64,000 bases of DNA from Daucus carota subsp. sativus (GCF_001625215.2 NC_030387.2:34495606-34559605); one strand, 5' to 3'. Shown: positions 44,868-57,925, numbered from the stretch's first letter. Translations and numbers: made by a program. Notes: generated from the letters alone by a model not told the origin.

Positions 44868-47800
44868 TCAGTCCGAGGATAGCGTCAAGTCATCTATAGC
44901 TATTGCTAAACTAAGATCATTTGGATCTTGTGGTAGTTTACCATCTGCCCTAGCCTCGTAATTGTCCTTTGCATCTACTGCAGCTATACATTCCTGGTAC
45001 CTAAAGCAACTTGTGAGGTGATCATTTGTTATTCCAGCTACTTGCATGAACGAGTAGACAACTGTAGGTCCAACACCTCTGAACCCTCTTCTGACAAGGT
45101 CTTTGCTTATCATATCTGCCTTTGATGTCCTAATGGGAACTTGACGGGGATACCGGAATTGACCAACCGTAGGCCTATGGTTCACAAAGACCCATATATA
45201 CTTGTTGAAAGATCCAAATTCTTTGATAATCTGTAACATCATAACAATGCCAATAATTGCCATATGAAAACTTCCTATAGATTGTATTATTGTAAGCTAT
45301 AGTGGGTTGCTTTTAGGAAATTGGTTTACTGAGGAAGTTATTTCTCTAACTTAAAAAATTTTGATAGCAGTAGACCAACAATTGTACAGTTGCCTTCTAG
45401 AAATATAGATCAGATCCATGTCAATTGTCACAAGGTGTTTACTTAGTCATGAATCTAGGACAAGTCCTGTAAAAACTGATTAACCAATTTACGGAAAGCG
45501 ATATATGGCAAACAGGCGGAATGTTATTAATACACATACTAATAATGCATAACTTCAATTTCCAATATAAGAACTGGAAACAATTAATAATCAGAATTAC
45601 CATATACTTTATAGAAAATATAAAACATCATACCCACCAAAAAACTTAAGTTTTAACAGAAGCAGAATTATAGTGCAGCTCTAATTACCAGACTTCTTGT
45701 AAGGAGCATCAACCAGGGATAAAGTTTAAGGATCTGCTGACACTTATTTCTTCTGATTCTGTAGTTGTCCCTTAATCGATTCAAGTGGTTTAAGCAGACA
45801 TATTTATTAACTTAGTACGGACCCTTGTAGCAAGCACTACTTAGCCAATTTACCCAAAATTCGAGGAATCGTCATATTGGTCTATTCCCATGGAATTATA
45901 ATACCTAGTGAGAGATGCACTTTATACTCCTACAATATCATCAAGAAGTAACACAAACTTGTTCATAGGATTATCTCGAGGGATCAAGTAAGATACAAGT
46001 CCAAAATAGTCCTTCCAACAAGCATAGCCTATGAGTACTCAACAGAAATCTATTCCATACTTTCAGGAAAGATGGCATTATATATGGGAAAAATGACAAC
46101 ACACAGCTCACAATTCAAAGAGTCATCAGTCAGTTAATAGAACAACATAAATTAGTATATGTCATAACTGCACATGAAGTTGGCATATATACCTTGCACG
46201 TATGACGTGCATTTTCAATGATACCACGTAGCTTCACCTCAGATAGAAGAGAGCTAGCCGAGCATCCTGGTGTTGCAATCTTTTTTTCATTTAACTTGGA
46301 GACATTAATAGGGTCAAAATCCTGAAATACTTCTCTGCAAATAGATACATGCCAGGTGGAATCAGTCACACAAGAACCCGCATAAACAAGCAGCAATGAA
46401 ATAAAAGATACGATTCTTAAAAGCTTATCAAAGGTTATTGCAATTTTAATTTTTACCTGAACAAATGCCTGCGATTAAGAATGACTGGCCAAGTAAGTTC
46501 GGCTAGAGCAGTTGATAAGCTGAGTAATTCAAACAGTTTTCTGCGAGAGTTTCAGCAAACATAAGGTGCAATAATTTTTTTGTATGAAATTTAGTATTGC
46601 ATTCGAAACGAAAAGATACATAAAAAAAGGTGTATACAAAAATAAGAGCTATGGTAACTGGTACATACTTGTCATCGTATACTGGAACTCCCCATTCTTC
46701 ATCGTGAAAAGCAACATAGCAGGGATCTTTGGATAATACAAATGAATTAGTAAATAAAATTCCCACATATTGTTGCAATGGATTTGCAAGAACTGTACAA
46801 GAACCCTAATAGCACTTGTATAATAATATGTGAAATAATTCATAAAAAATAGAAAAGGGGAAGGGATTTTGTGGGTAGACTTTTCTCTCGTTCTCCATGA
46901 AGGCCTCACCTCTTATACACTTCTCAACCTATTTTCCTCAATTTTGTCTATTCTCCATTAACAGTAGGTGTGCATGATAAGGCACAGTTTTCGTGGCTAA
47001 AATGGTTAGAATTTTTAAGAGTTTTGGAGTGTACTCATTGCCAAAGTGCTCAATTCCAAATCTTAGCCAATAAAGTGCCAACAAGTTATACCGCGGACCA
47101 TCAAATTGTGATCGACTCTTAAAACCATAGAAGAGTTCTCATGATGGAAATACCCTCGCGTCTATTATAGTAAGTGGCACTTATTGTAAAAAAAGACTTC
47201 AATCACTGCACCTAGCTTACATTAGCTACCAAAAGACTATGACCACCATTTCAAGACAAACGCATCATATAACTCTTTCACAGAGTGGTTCATTTCACCT
47301 TGAATGTTAAACAAACATATTAACAATGCATGGAAGTAGCAATAGCTGTAGAATAGAGGGCCATATTGTGGATTCTCCTTGATCTGATGAGAGTTATTCT
47401 AAGAAGAGCTAAGCCTACATAAAAAATGTTTGCTAACAATAAGAGTGGTTCATTTGACCTTGAATGTTAAACAAACATATTAACAATGCATGGAAGTAGC
47501 AATAGCTGTAGAATAGAGGGCCATATTGTGGATTCTCCTTGATCTGATGAGAGTTATTCTAAGAAGAGCTAAGCCTACATAAAAAATGTTTGCTAACAAT
47601 AAGATTAGACTATACCTAATCTCATAATTAGAACACTCTCCATAAAATGTCTGACATCTACAAAATACTTGAAAACAGTGTTACAGAAATCGCTAGGCGT
47701 CCCAGGGCGGTCGGGGTACCTTCTAGCGATTAATCGGGAAATCGGGGATTAATCGAAAAGATTAATCGGAGCATTAATCGGACATATATTATTTTTAAAT

Positions 47801-50330
47801 TATTATAATTAAATTTAATTTAATAATTTTATCTACTTTTCACTACTAGTACAGTCAAACTGGTAGACAATATAATATCATATATAAAATAAATACTTGA
47901 TACATGTAATACAAAATCGTTGATTAAATAAATATATACCAATCAGTCTCTTATAAATAATGTAAGAAATATTAAATAAAAATATTAGTCATTTTACTTT
48001 TTTTTATAAGATATTAAGTTAAGTACAAGTGAATACTTAATTTCTTATAATAAAATCATAATTTTAGATTTTATTTATTAAAAATATTATTTTTTTTGTT
48101 ATTGGCCGCCTGGACCGCCTAGGCGGGATTTGGACCGCCTAGGCGGGATGTTGACCGCCTAGGACCGATTTTTATAAAAAAAACGCCTAATTCACCGCCT
48201 AGGATGAAATCGGGGCGTTTCGGGGCCGCCTAGCGCCTAGGCGGCCGCCTAGACCGATTTTTAGAACACTGCTTGAAAATATATACCTACTTCCGTAATG
48301 GTGTCTCATCTTTAAGCAATTTCATCGTCAAAAGACCGAACATTGAATCTTTTCGCTCGGCTATCTCAGCTACCTGAGTTTTAAGAGCTTATGCACGGTC
48401 TACTTACTATCTGACATGTTCACCAACTGACTCAGTAAAATTTAAAAGGCTTAAGAATTGTTGCATCTCATCTGCATATTTGAAATGTTTCATTTAAATC
48501 CTTTGATGATATAGTCCTTGATTTCAGTCTCGATCTTTATTTATTTAGTACATTCTCTTAATCGTTTGAACTTGAGCACTAATTTATAATACAACCAAAA
48601 TTTTCCCTTTCTTCAATTCATCAACAAGATCATTCCCCATCCCCTTTATACAATTATCTGCCTCTTCTTTAGTTAACAACAATACACTACACAAAATAGA
48701 AATCTGAAGCCTAGCCACTGAACTAAAACAAAGTTATAAATCAGTATCAATAGATCCACCCACAAAACTGAACTCGGCAAGTGCAGATTCTAACACAAGG
48801 GGACTTATACTAAACTTTTCATAGAGATTGCAACAAACCTGTTGTGCTTCTTAACCTTCTTTCTACTGGCCTAAACCAAAAAAAAAAAACAAAAAGAAAA
48901 GAACATATTATATTTTTGCTACCTATTTCTAGCTTTTTCCCTCATATGTCGAGTAAACATGCAACTAATACACCAAATACTTAATCAGGCCATAAAAATC
49001 TCATATTGAAAATGCATATAGCAGCAGATGAAGGCAAGACCTATTGTAATAATATGAGACTAAACCAATCGAATTTGTGACCAAAAACTCGACAATAATG
49101 ACTAATAACTGAACTAGTCAATTATCAAGATAGCGCCTAACTGGGCAATTCTGTGGATGCTTTAGCTCGAGACTATTCACCGAGGCAGGTATAATCTGAT
49201 AGAAGTCCCAAAGTAATTTCGTAACTCAGGGCTTGCTTATAAGGATTTTTTTGTATTGCTTTGATGTAAAAACTTTCTTTTGGAATTTGACTTTAAACCA
49301 ATTCTATTTACTTACCCCGTTAAAAATTTATCATTTTGTTCTAGTAGTGAAAAGATAAACTTCTTGAGAGCTTGCATAGACCAGTACGTTTTTCTTAGTC
49401 CCTACTTCCTACTAGAATGTGAAACCATAATAGGCGTTTAGCTACTTGTTGGCAACTCAAACTTGAAAATGATTTACAGTTAGCTTGATATGGTCATATG
49501 TATTCAGGCAACAATAAAAAAAAAATAGATTGCAGGCCAAACAAGACGGGACTCAAACACTACTGAAGTTCATTTTCCAATTGCAATCCTAACCACAGGC
49601 TCCAATAAACAACATACTGCAAAATAAATGATGTGACACATACATAAAGTTTATTGCTTCACTAAGATATTATACAGAACGAGAAGCAAATATAGTAATA
49701 TTCAACATTTTCCATTTATAATCCAGAATCTGGTTGTTTTGGAAATCTCTAAATTTGATACATTTAGAGAAATTCTTCTACACGAAGAAATGAGCTTAAA
49801 GATACAACTACACTCTCATATATAAAGTATACACATAAATAAACAAAGCCGATTGACAACATATATTCCATGTAAAGACCCTTAAAACAATATCCATATA
49901 TGATCCTCAAAAAATTAACAAGACAACGACAATCCTAGATTCCCAAAATTCTCTCCATAAAAACATGACAGAAACAAAGCAATCAAGTATGTACAAAAAA
50001 CAAAAAACACATTCGAATCGAAACGAAACAATACCAACAAGTGTGAATCAGAACCTCACCAGTATTCGGCGTAATCCAAGCACATCTTCTCTTAACATCA
50101 TCACAAACCTGCTGCTCACTATGATCACCAACCACCACCACCTTATCAACCCTCGAACCATAATGCTTGGTCCTCGCCAGTGTCGGCGCGCTCCGCCTAC
50201 TAATCCTCCCCGTGGAGGCCCTACTCTGAGTCGAATCAGTCGAAGCATCAGACGAACACGAAGCGTTCATAGAAGAATTAGACCTCAACAGCTTATGCAC
50301 CTGCTGCTTCCTCATAATAGAAGGCATCAT
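44868..50330 (-). CDS. DNA-3-methyladenine glycosylase I (TAG family), 305 aa
   Basis: Five exons on the minus strand: 50330-50060, 46726-46669, 46540-46457, 46334-46193, 45230-44868; all junctions GT-AG and in frame. It should remove 3-methyladenine from alkylated nuclear or organellar DNA, starting base-excision repair. Residues 1-80 are a serine- and arginine-rich plant extension. The TAG domain begins RRCAWITPNTDPCYVAFHDEEWGVP (82-105, split by intron 1), continues DDKKLFELL and LAELTWPVILNRR, then REVFQDFD, and ends with GVGPTVVYSFMQVAGITNDH. C83, H98, H256 and C260 match the Cys/His pattern that binds zinc in E. coli Tag. Start: ATG ATG at 50330; the upstream in-frame codon is TTG. Intron 1 is 3.3 kb and hosts a hAT element and a tandem duplication. 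Plants have several paralogues; this one is not assigned. Confidence 0.93.
47282..47603. repeat. Tandem 160-bp duplication in glycosylase intron 1
   Basis: Two adjacent copies, 47282-47441 and 47442-47603, nearly identical; one visible difference is CATTTCACC versus CATTTGACC. Either a recent duplication or an assembly artefact. Confidence 0.93.
47676..48271. mobile_element. Non-autonomous hAT element with 8-bp target duplication
   Basis: 596 bp in intron 1 of the glycosylase gene. The ends CAGTGTTACAGAAATCG and (other strand) CAGTGTTCTAAAAATCG are flanked by perfect CTTGAAAA duplications (47668-47675, 48272-48279). The subterminal regions carry many CCGCCTAGGCGG-type repeats, which may be transposase-binding sites. 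No transposase frame. Confidence 0.9.
48272..50059. other. 5' part of glycosylase intron 1
   Basis: AT-rich intronic sequence with no recognised element or exon between the hAT insertion and the donor site at 50059. Confidence 0.5.
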
Positions 50331-52077
50331 CTTGTGCGCGCAATGTAACAAATATGTATCAACCCAGCGGCGACTCGAACTCGGGACCTGACTCAGCTAC
50401 AATGTCGGTAGGGTTTGTGTTTATGAATTGAGGTAAAAATACAGAGATTTAGAGAGAGTGAGGAAGATGACAAGGAGGAGCATAGTGTTGAAAATGTGTT
50501 GTGTTCTAATTGGGAAACATATGAAACCCTAGATTTTGGAACTTAATTGTGGAGTTAGAGCAAATGAAGATGGTAATAGATGATCGAGTTTAAACTGTTG
50601 AGAAGTGGTTGTATGTACAGTTTAAGTGTTTATGTTTTATGGTTTTTAATGTGTGTTTATGTCTTTATGATATTGTGTTGTCTGGTTGTTTGTCCGGACC
50701 TCCTAGTTTGTTTGTTTATTTGGGTTAGGTGAAATATTAAGCAGCCATACAACATTTATATGTGTAACTTGCAAGTGATGTGTCTATTTAAAACCCTTCG
50801 GATCTCTTTGTGGGGAAATGTTGACACTTGTTACTTGTTTTTCGCTTGGTTTGTTTTTCAATTTCTCGTGTTTTTGGCCTACTTCTTGTTTTCCGGTGAG
50901 GTTTTACATTTATTATATAGGCGTTAGTTTGTTTGCAAGAAGCAAAAATTATTTCTTTTTTTGATAAAAAGGAATCAATTCATTAATCAAAAGCCATACG
51001 GCATCTACAAACACAATCGAAATTGGACAGACGCTGAAGAATATCGCTGTTGAATCCTTCCTTCTTGGAGAGGCAACTAAGCGATTTGAAGATGATTTGA
51101 ATATATACATTTGTTTCCATCTGATTGGTTTTCACCTGAATGTTCTGAACAATCGACCATAGATGCGATCCCATAATAACCTTCAAACCTGAATCAAACC
51201 CATGAAAATCATGCCGATCTATAACCTCGGTCATGGAAAACATCAAAACACACCAAAACAAAACAAACCAACTCTCACAAGATGGAGAGACTAACAAAAC
51301 CCAAATAAATTGGGAACTTATTGAATGAAAAATAAGATTTCAAAACAAGAAAGTAGAAAAAAAGAAGAAATCGGGGCTTTCCACCGGTAGAAACCGATGG
51401 AAGCCCCTTCAAAAATCTGTGATGGAGGCTAGGGTTTTGAGAGAGAGTGAAAGAGGATATAATGTCTCTTGAAAAAAGCAAAAATTATTTCTTGCTTCTA
51501 CTTTTTTTGATCCATTTGTGTAAAAAAGTAGCGACATTTTTTAAGAATATGAGAATGCTAGCTTATCTCCCATAATTTATGCTTCTTTTCCAAATATTTT
51601 AGAAACTTATTTATTTCTTTACTATAAGAAAAAAGTCACTTTCATTTCAAATTAGTTGAACACGTTAAATTATGATAAACAATGTTCATTGACCGCATAA
51701 TTATGATCTAATTAATTCTTTCAGAAAAATAGTGAATAAAAATTTAAATTTAAATATAAAATCTTGTTTATATAAAGAGATTAAAAATAAATGTAACTTG
51801 AACACTACGTCCAAAGTCAAAGAACTTTTGGAGGAGAATGTAACGTGACTCTAATTTGTGAATGATATACCGTTCGTAATTTTACGTTAAAACAACATTC
51901 AGATTTTAAAAACAATATAGTAATTTAAAATTAACTCATGATAGTTTACAAAATACACATGATTCCAAATTAATGAGCACACAGACAGTACTTGTGAGTT
52001 GTGACAGTTGTATCACACCCTGGAAAACAATGATAACCAACTACCAATGATAACAAATTATCAAGTTTTGTCCAAAC
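50331..52077. other. Region upstream of the glycosylase gene, with a tRNA-like box B and an unrecognised transposon-like stretch
   Basis: The minus strand at 50388-50371 reads GGTCCCGAGTTCGAGTCG, a box B-like sequence in the likely 5' leader. At 50950-51475 two short minus-strand frames overlap in a sequence unlike its surroundings; I do not recognise a family. The rest is featureless, with the 3' flank of the phytocyanin gene at its right end. Confidence 0.4.
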
Positions 52078-52666
52078 TCAATTACTGATAATGGACCTTC
52101 CAGATTCAAACCCGACCCAGATCCATGTGACTAGCAGCAACAATGTCAAAGATCCACCACCCATTAATGGCGGAGATGCGGCAGAGGCTTCAGAGGAGCT
52201 TTTGGTGGTAGAGTTTTTGGCTGGTGATGGTAGAGGATGCACCACAACACTAACTTTCATTCCATTAAAACAACCACCAGTTCCACAAATGAAGAAGTAA
52301 CGCTTAGCCTTCGTAAGGAGAATGAAGTCTTTGCCGCTGCTCCAGTTCCCAGTTGCTCCTTCTATCGTGCAATTATCATACCCTGTCTGGTTCACCTCGA
52401 ACACATTGTACTGGTTTTTCTGGTACCTAAATGCTGAAACAAGTAATATTATTAGTTTTGTTTTAGATAGACGGAAAATGTGTACATTAGATGATGTTTT
52501 GGGACTTACAGATGAAATCGCCGACAAGGAATGTGTGGTTGTTGGCCCAGAGAGTGTAGTTAATTCCAGGGTTCCATCCGCGATTAGCGCCTACAATGTG
52601 GTCTGTGGCGGAGACGGCAGCAATGCAGAGGAAGAAGAACAAGGAGACAGTTGTTGCTGAGGCCAT
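52078..52666 (-). CDS. ENODL: Early nodulin-like protein (phytocyanin fold, copper ligands missing), 170 aa
   Basis: Two exons, 52666-52510 and 52433-52078, with a 76-bp intron (GTAAGT...TTTCAG) joined in phase 1. A signal peptide covers residues 1 to about 20 (FFFLCIAAVSA). A plastocyanin-like domain follows: DHIVGANRGWNPGINYTLW, FLVGDFISFRYQKNQYNVFEVN, YDNC (C74), YFFICGTGGCFNGMKVSVVVHPL. The usual copper-binding histidine in HNV is Y61, and the second one before the last cysteine is absent, so this is an ENODL-type protein unlikely to bind copper. The tail has a Ser/Pro-rich linker (arabinogalactan-like) and a hydrophobic C-terminus (LTLLLLVTWIWVGF), a GPI-anchor signal. It is expected on the outer face of the plasma membrane. 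A TATA-like GAATATATACC lies about 30 bases upstream of the ATG. Confidence 0.9.
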
Positions 52667-54868
52667 GTTGTGTATTTTGGTATCAGTACTGACTGGTATA
52701 TATTCTATTACATAAATATAAACTAGATAACAATACTTATGGTAACTAGATTAAAAAAAAATTAATAATAGTGGCAGTAGGCGCAAGCACATATGCATAA
52801 CGGATCTATTCCATGAACTGAAGTTTGAATGTTGTTATAACTTGTTGTAAATCTATCTTTACAGCTCATTTGTCAGGCCTACTGGATAATGTATAAGGCT
52901 GTCCATGACTATGCAAGATAATGGATGAATTTATTCTTTTTATAGAAAGTTTGTTTTTAATTGGGAAAACCTACCTGCAAGACTTTGTTTATAATTTATT
53001 TTATTAAATATTATTGTGTGTAAATGTAGTTTAGAACAGTGCTCTTGGAACTGCATTATATACAATTATATATGGAATTATAAAATGTTTTGTTTGTGTT
53101 TTGTTGTCTTCTTACATGATAGTTAGGGTATGCATGAAGATACCTTATCTGACAATTTGTAGAATTTCATATTTTATGTGAAACAGGATTTGTGAAAATA
53201 CATAAACTTGTGAGCTTAATTTCTTGAGTTATTTTGAGCTGATGGACATAATTACAGAGTATGCAATGTGATTGTTATTTTAAATGAAACTGATAATTAT
53301 TTGCCACTTCTATCAAATAAAATAACATAAAACATTATTGAAATAATTGTATATGTTGAGAATGAAGATGTGTCATACAAAAAACTACAGATCGGATACT
53401 TTTGAAAGGACACAGTGTAATGCAATGCATTGGTAAACTGGTGTGTCTGTTTCTTAAATTGACAATGTAATGCAATCTTTGATTATATCCACAGTTCCAT
53501 AGGAAAATCTGGTTTCTATGTTTAAACAGCTTCATTTTCACATATATAGTAGCATTTCATGTGCCTAATTACATTCAGGAACTGAATCACAACTTGCCCA
53601 TGTTGGTTGTACAATTCTCATTTGATCTTGCCTCTATACCCAAATTGCATTTTTCTCAAAACACAATGCTAAAGTAAACAAAAATAACCAGCAAGTGCGG
53701 AATTAAGAGTCCCTCCCTCAAAACCTTCAACCCTGATGCATTACTAAACGCTTCCTTTATTCTTCTAACCAGTCTTTGATCTGTGATTATAAATCTTAAA
53801 CTTAATAAGTCGAGAATTAAGGCACAACACCTTTTTAGAAACTTACATTCTGATTCTGCATAATCAAAATAAACCACTTCGATCAACATTTCTGGAAACC
53901 AGAACTGAGATAGAGCTGGGGGATCAGGTGTTAAGCATGTTAGCTCTTCGCTACCACGGCTTAAAATTGTCTTCCGAGATTTCACGATGTCCATAAACGC
54001 CTTAGCAAAATTGACACCTCAGACCCAAGTTGCAATTGGCCAAACTTTACAGTTACAATCAAATGAAAAAGACATTGTTTAGTTTAACGTAGCAGGCAAG
54101 TAAATGAAATACATCTAGCAAAAAAAAAGTAAATGAAATCGATTCTTATTATGGCTTTTAATTTGGGACTAGCACAGGCATGTGTCAAAGAGGTTCTGGG
54201 CAATAGAATTTTTTAAAGCAAAGTTAATGCTGCATCAATTAACAATGGTAAAGTTAGCCATTTCAACATTTCACATAAATCTCTCAATTTCGGAAAGCTC
54301 TTTCGATTAATCAGCAGATTGAAATGCATTATAAAATAAAGAAGTGAGTTGGTTGTGTTTTGTTCTCGATAATCTTTTTTTTCCGTACACATTTTGAGAA
54401 AGACACTCTGTTCTCTTTGGGCAAATACCATTACTATATTTTACATTTAACATGGTCTCCCTTGCTATATAGTCCCAATTATTTCTAAGTACCAACACCT
54501 TTCAAATTTGTGGAAAAGTTACAGTAGAATGTTAGTAATGTGTTCTATCTGAAAAATCTGCCAATGCTCATTGTTGTTCAGGTTTAGATTTACTGTCCCA
54601 GGAACAGAAGAATTTTAGACAATATATGAAAGCTACGAAGATTAACAACAGCACATAACAACATACCTCTCATCAGCAGCTGAAGTCAGATTTAAGCACC
54701 AGGCCGCTGTACCCAAATCAACCTGCTTGGAAATATACAAACTTGCACCTTGCTGCAAGTACATTGTTCTTATCATTTTATATATCTTTTGTTTAGCGTG
54801 TCGTATCTCGACTCTCGAGTAAGTATAGACCAGAGATTGCTGCAGACAGGTTTCGGGTTTCGAGTAAA
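52667..54868. other. Intergenic region
   Basis: Promoter of the phytocyanin gene at the left. No gene recognised; a minus-strand frame of 112 codons at 53656-53994 (contains LTPDPPALSQFWFPEM) has no homology I can name and could be an unannotated exon or chance. Confidence 0.4.
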
Positions 54869-57447
54869 TTAATCTTTTGTGTAGTTTTCCTTCTTTCTTG
54901 ACTGCTTACTCGATCTTCTATGACCCACCTGGCTAGGTTTTTTGACGGGTCTTGCACTTTTCAGTCGCCTCTTTCCCACTTGGTGACTACTACCATGTCC
55001 TGGTAGTTTCAGGAGATTCTTGAGTTTGGGATCGTCTTTGATTCCATTAATCATCATTTCAGAATAGAACTCCCTAGCTTTGCCTAAAAGCCCGAACCTT
55101 GCCAAGCCTTCTATCAATATGCTGTAATGTGTAGAATCAGGTACTACCTTATACTGCTTCATTTCCATCCAAATCTTTAATGCAAAATCTGGCTGTTCCT
55201 TTTTGAAGAACTTGGCAATAATTATGAGGAAGGTTGCACTTGTTGGACCAAGACAAGCTTTGCTCATATGATTAAGAACTTCGAGAGTTCCTTCTAAACT
55301 GGTGCCATCAAGAAACGCATGGTAGGTTTCGATGGACGGGCTTACCTTCTCTGCGACCATATTAGCCAATACCGCTCTTGCTTCGTCCAGCTTTGTTACT
55401 TCACATAGAGGACATATCATTGAGTTGTAAGTTGTGGAATCAGGCTGCAGACCCAGCTCCTTCATTTTAACCACAACTTTATAAGCTTCATTTAAGCAAT
55501 TCTCTCGAGTCAATACGTATATTAAAGAATTATATACCTCAACCCCTGGAACCCAATCCCTTTTCTTCATCTCATCATACAGCCTGAGTGAATCAAAGAG
55601 ATTTCCCACCTTTGAAAAGCAGGAAATCATGCAAGTGTAAGAAGTTTCATTGGGCAGTATGCAGCATTTAGACATTTCTCTCCAAACTCGCTTTGCTTCA
55701 TAAACATCAAGGGATATATTACACCAACCATTCAGAATTATGTTGAAGCCTTCAACCTCCAGTGGAAAGAGTTTCTTATTCACGAGCATAAACTCTTCAG
55801 CCTCTTCAACATTCCCATTTTTACAAAGATAATACAAAAGCGTATTAAATGCTTCCTTGTCGGGAGTCATCCGAAACTTTTCCATGAAGTTAAATGCTTC
55901 TATGGCCTTGACTGGCTCATTTGCAGCTGCATATCTACTAGAAAAAAATATATGTAAACTAATGAAATGACAGATCCTGGCATAAAGTTAAAACTAAAGA
56001 ACCGTAATGAACCTAATAAATACTTCTCTAATTCATGCTAAGCAGCTTACATTCTTAACAGCAAACAAAACTGATTATGTAATCTTGACAATATATAGAT
56101 CACCACCGAAACATACTAGTTGATCCAGTTTTTAAGTAGCACTAGATTTGACACCAAAATAACACTTCATATTTTGCTATAACAGGGCTTTTAAGTTGTA
56201 AGCATGGCACAAGGAAAACAATCAACACTTATATTTCCTCGACAGTTAAACCATATGGATATATATACATATATATATAGGTCATTGTTCCATGGAGAAC
56301 AATATTATATAGAGTCCCGTAGAGAACCATTTAATTCTACTCTAAAATCTCATTAATAATTTTAAAATTAATCAAGTTTGTGCATAAAATTTGATTCTAA
56401 TGTAGAATACTAATTATAGTCTCATACATAACATGCATAAACAATCTGACACGTACAACTTAAGCAAAAATTTTGATTATTTAGTTCTACTGTATAATCA
56501 CATTGGATAAATATGGTTCTACTGTAGAACCCGTTTGGATATTAAGACTAATTTTCAACATATTTTTGGAGGAAAAATGATGAAACTTTATTTTTTGATT
56601 TAAAAATTATATATTTGATGAATAATGAGATTGAAACATATATTTTGTGAGTATATATAAGTGTTCTCTACTAGACTCTATATAAGGTGGTTCTCCGTGT
56701 AGCCATGGAGTTATAAGCTTTAAGATATTCTAAATGAATTGTTCGCAAATTTTTCACCACATTGAGACTTTTAAGTATTGTAATCACTTCTTATCTGAGA
56801 ATCAACATTGAAATATTGAATTATTAAAAAGCTCAGGGGTACCTGTCAATCATGATCAGCATTGCTTTTCTGGTATCCAATGAAGACCGATGCATGTCGC
56901 GGATCAGACACCATGCAATGTTAAACTTTTTATGATTACCCAATACCCATATAATCAAGATCCAATTCCTCCCACCATTGCAATTCCATTTCTCACCCCA
57001 TTTAAACAGCAATATCGATATCTTCCACTCCTGTCTACATTCCCAAATCATTAAATAAACCAAACTCTCATCAGCCTCGACACCCGAATCATCGAGCAAT
57101 GCCATGGCTTCTTCTTCTTCAGAAGGGAACCCACTAAATTTCTTTAGTAAATTAGACAACTTAAGAACATTATCCTGATGACATGCACGGTCCTCATTGA
57201 CAGTGTGAGTAAAATCGGCTACTTCGTAAACACTGACACTGTTCATTCCTCGGTGTGTACTAGAATAAAGAGTTCTAGTAAAATAACGAGAATGCAGTAT
57301 ACCTGTTCGATGAAATGTCTGAATGAAACAGGGGTTTGAGGGGGTGACTGAAGACGAAACATTCTGAGTTAATGGGGCTAGGATGTAGGAGAGAAAGAGT
57401 TGTGTTTGGGTTCTTTGAAACCTTCGTACAAGGTTAGACAGTGCCAT
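54869..57447 (-). CDS. P-type pentatricopeptide repeat protein, probably organellar, 556 aa
   Basis: Two exons, 57447-56843 and 55934-54869, joined in phase 2 across a 908-bp intron (GTACCC...CTAGTAG), giving IDRYAAANEPVKAIEAFNFMEKF at the seam. The N-terminus (MALSNLVRRFQRTQTQLF) is basic and lacks acidic residues, as mitochondrial targeting peptides do. PPR motifs run through exon 2, roughly nine of 35 residues, for example EAFNTLLYYLCKNGNVEEAE, VYNSLIYVLTRENCLNEAYK and HYSILIEGLARFGLLGKA. The end is a strongly basic tail (KKPSQVGHRRSSKQSRKKE). No E, DYW or SMR domain follows, so it is P-class: RNA stabilisation, splicing or translation in the organelle; the RNA target cannot be told. The first ATG at 57447 was chosen because upstream codons lack ATG. 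Confidence 0.92.
56288..56710. mobile_element. Inverted-repeat MITE in the PPR intron
   Basis: The left end TTCCATGGAGAACAATATTA and, on the other strand, CTCCATGGCTACACGGAGAAC share CCATGG, GAGAAC, TATATAGAGTC and TAGAGAAC in the same order. The interior repeats TCTACTGTAGAAC phrases. No target duplication was resolved. Confidence 0.55.
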
Positions 57448-57676
57448 TAACTGCAGGAGAATTTCTTCTAACGACAGTGTAACTGTCTTTAGCACAAGAC
57501 TCGAAAACCTTGGGTTCTGTTAAGCTTCGATATCACCCGGTCTGATCAGTACTGTTTCAAAAAAAAAAACTTGTTCAGGTTGTTCTTAAAAAGGGCAAAA
57601 CAACCTTGTTCAGTCTTGGTGTAGTCCTACCAATGACAAGTTGACAACCCTTAGAAACTCGAATTCATTCGAGATA
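57448..57676. other. 5' flank of the PPR gene
   Basis: Short region holding the promoter and leader of the PPR gene; no clear TATA box. Confidence 0.4.
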
Positions 57677-57922
57677 CTCCCTCCGTCCCCCCAGCAGATA
57701 TATTGGGTGACGGACACGCGACACGGACTTTAATGCTCTTGTAAATTGTAGTTGTATAATTTATTTTCAATATTTTTTTCTGAATTAAAGTTTGGACGTT
57801 ATATTTTTTTTCAGAAAAAAAAATTTCAAAAATAAGTTATGAAACTATATTTTATAAGAGTATTGAAATGCGTGTCGAGCAGTTGAAAAAAAAATGTATA
57901 CAATTAAATGAGACAGAGGGAG
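57677..57922. mobile_element. Stowaway-like MITE abutting a Helitron
   Basis: Starts TA-CTCCCTCCGTCCCCCC and ends AGACAGAGGGAG; the right TA is replaced by AA directly before the Helitron start at 57926, so the Helitron apparently inserted at the MITE edge. Confidence 0.75.
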
Positions 57923-57925
57923 AAA

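Noticed and set aside
49965..50348. 127-codon plus-strand frame opposite glycosylase exon 1
   Set aside because: The minus strand continues in frame through splice sites into the TAG domain; this is its shadow.
53656..53994. 112-codon minus-strand frame as a gene
   Set aside because: No homology, no promoter or splice partner; kept only as a remark in the intergenic entry.
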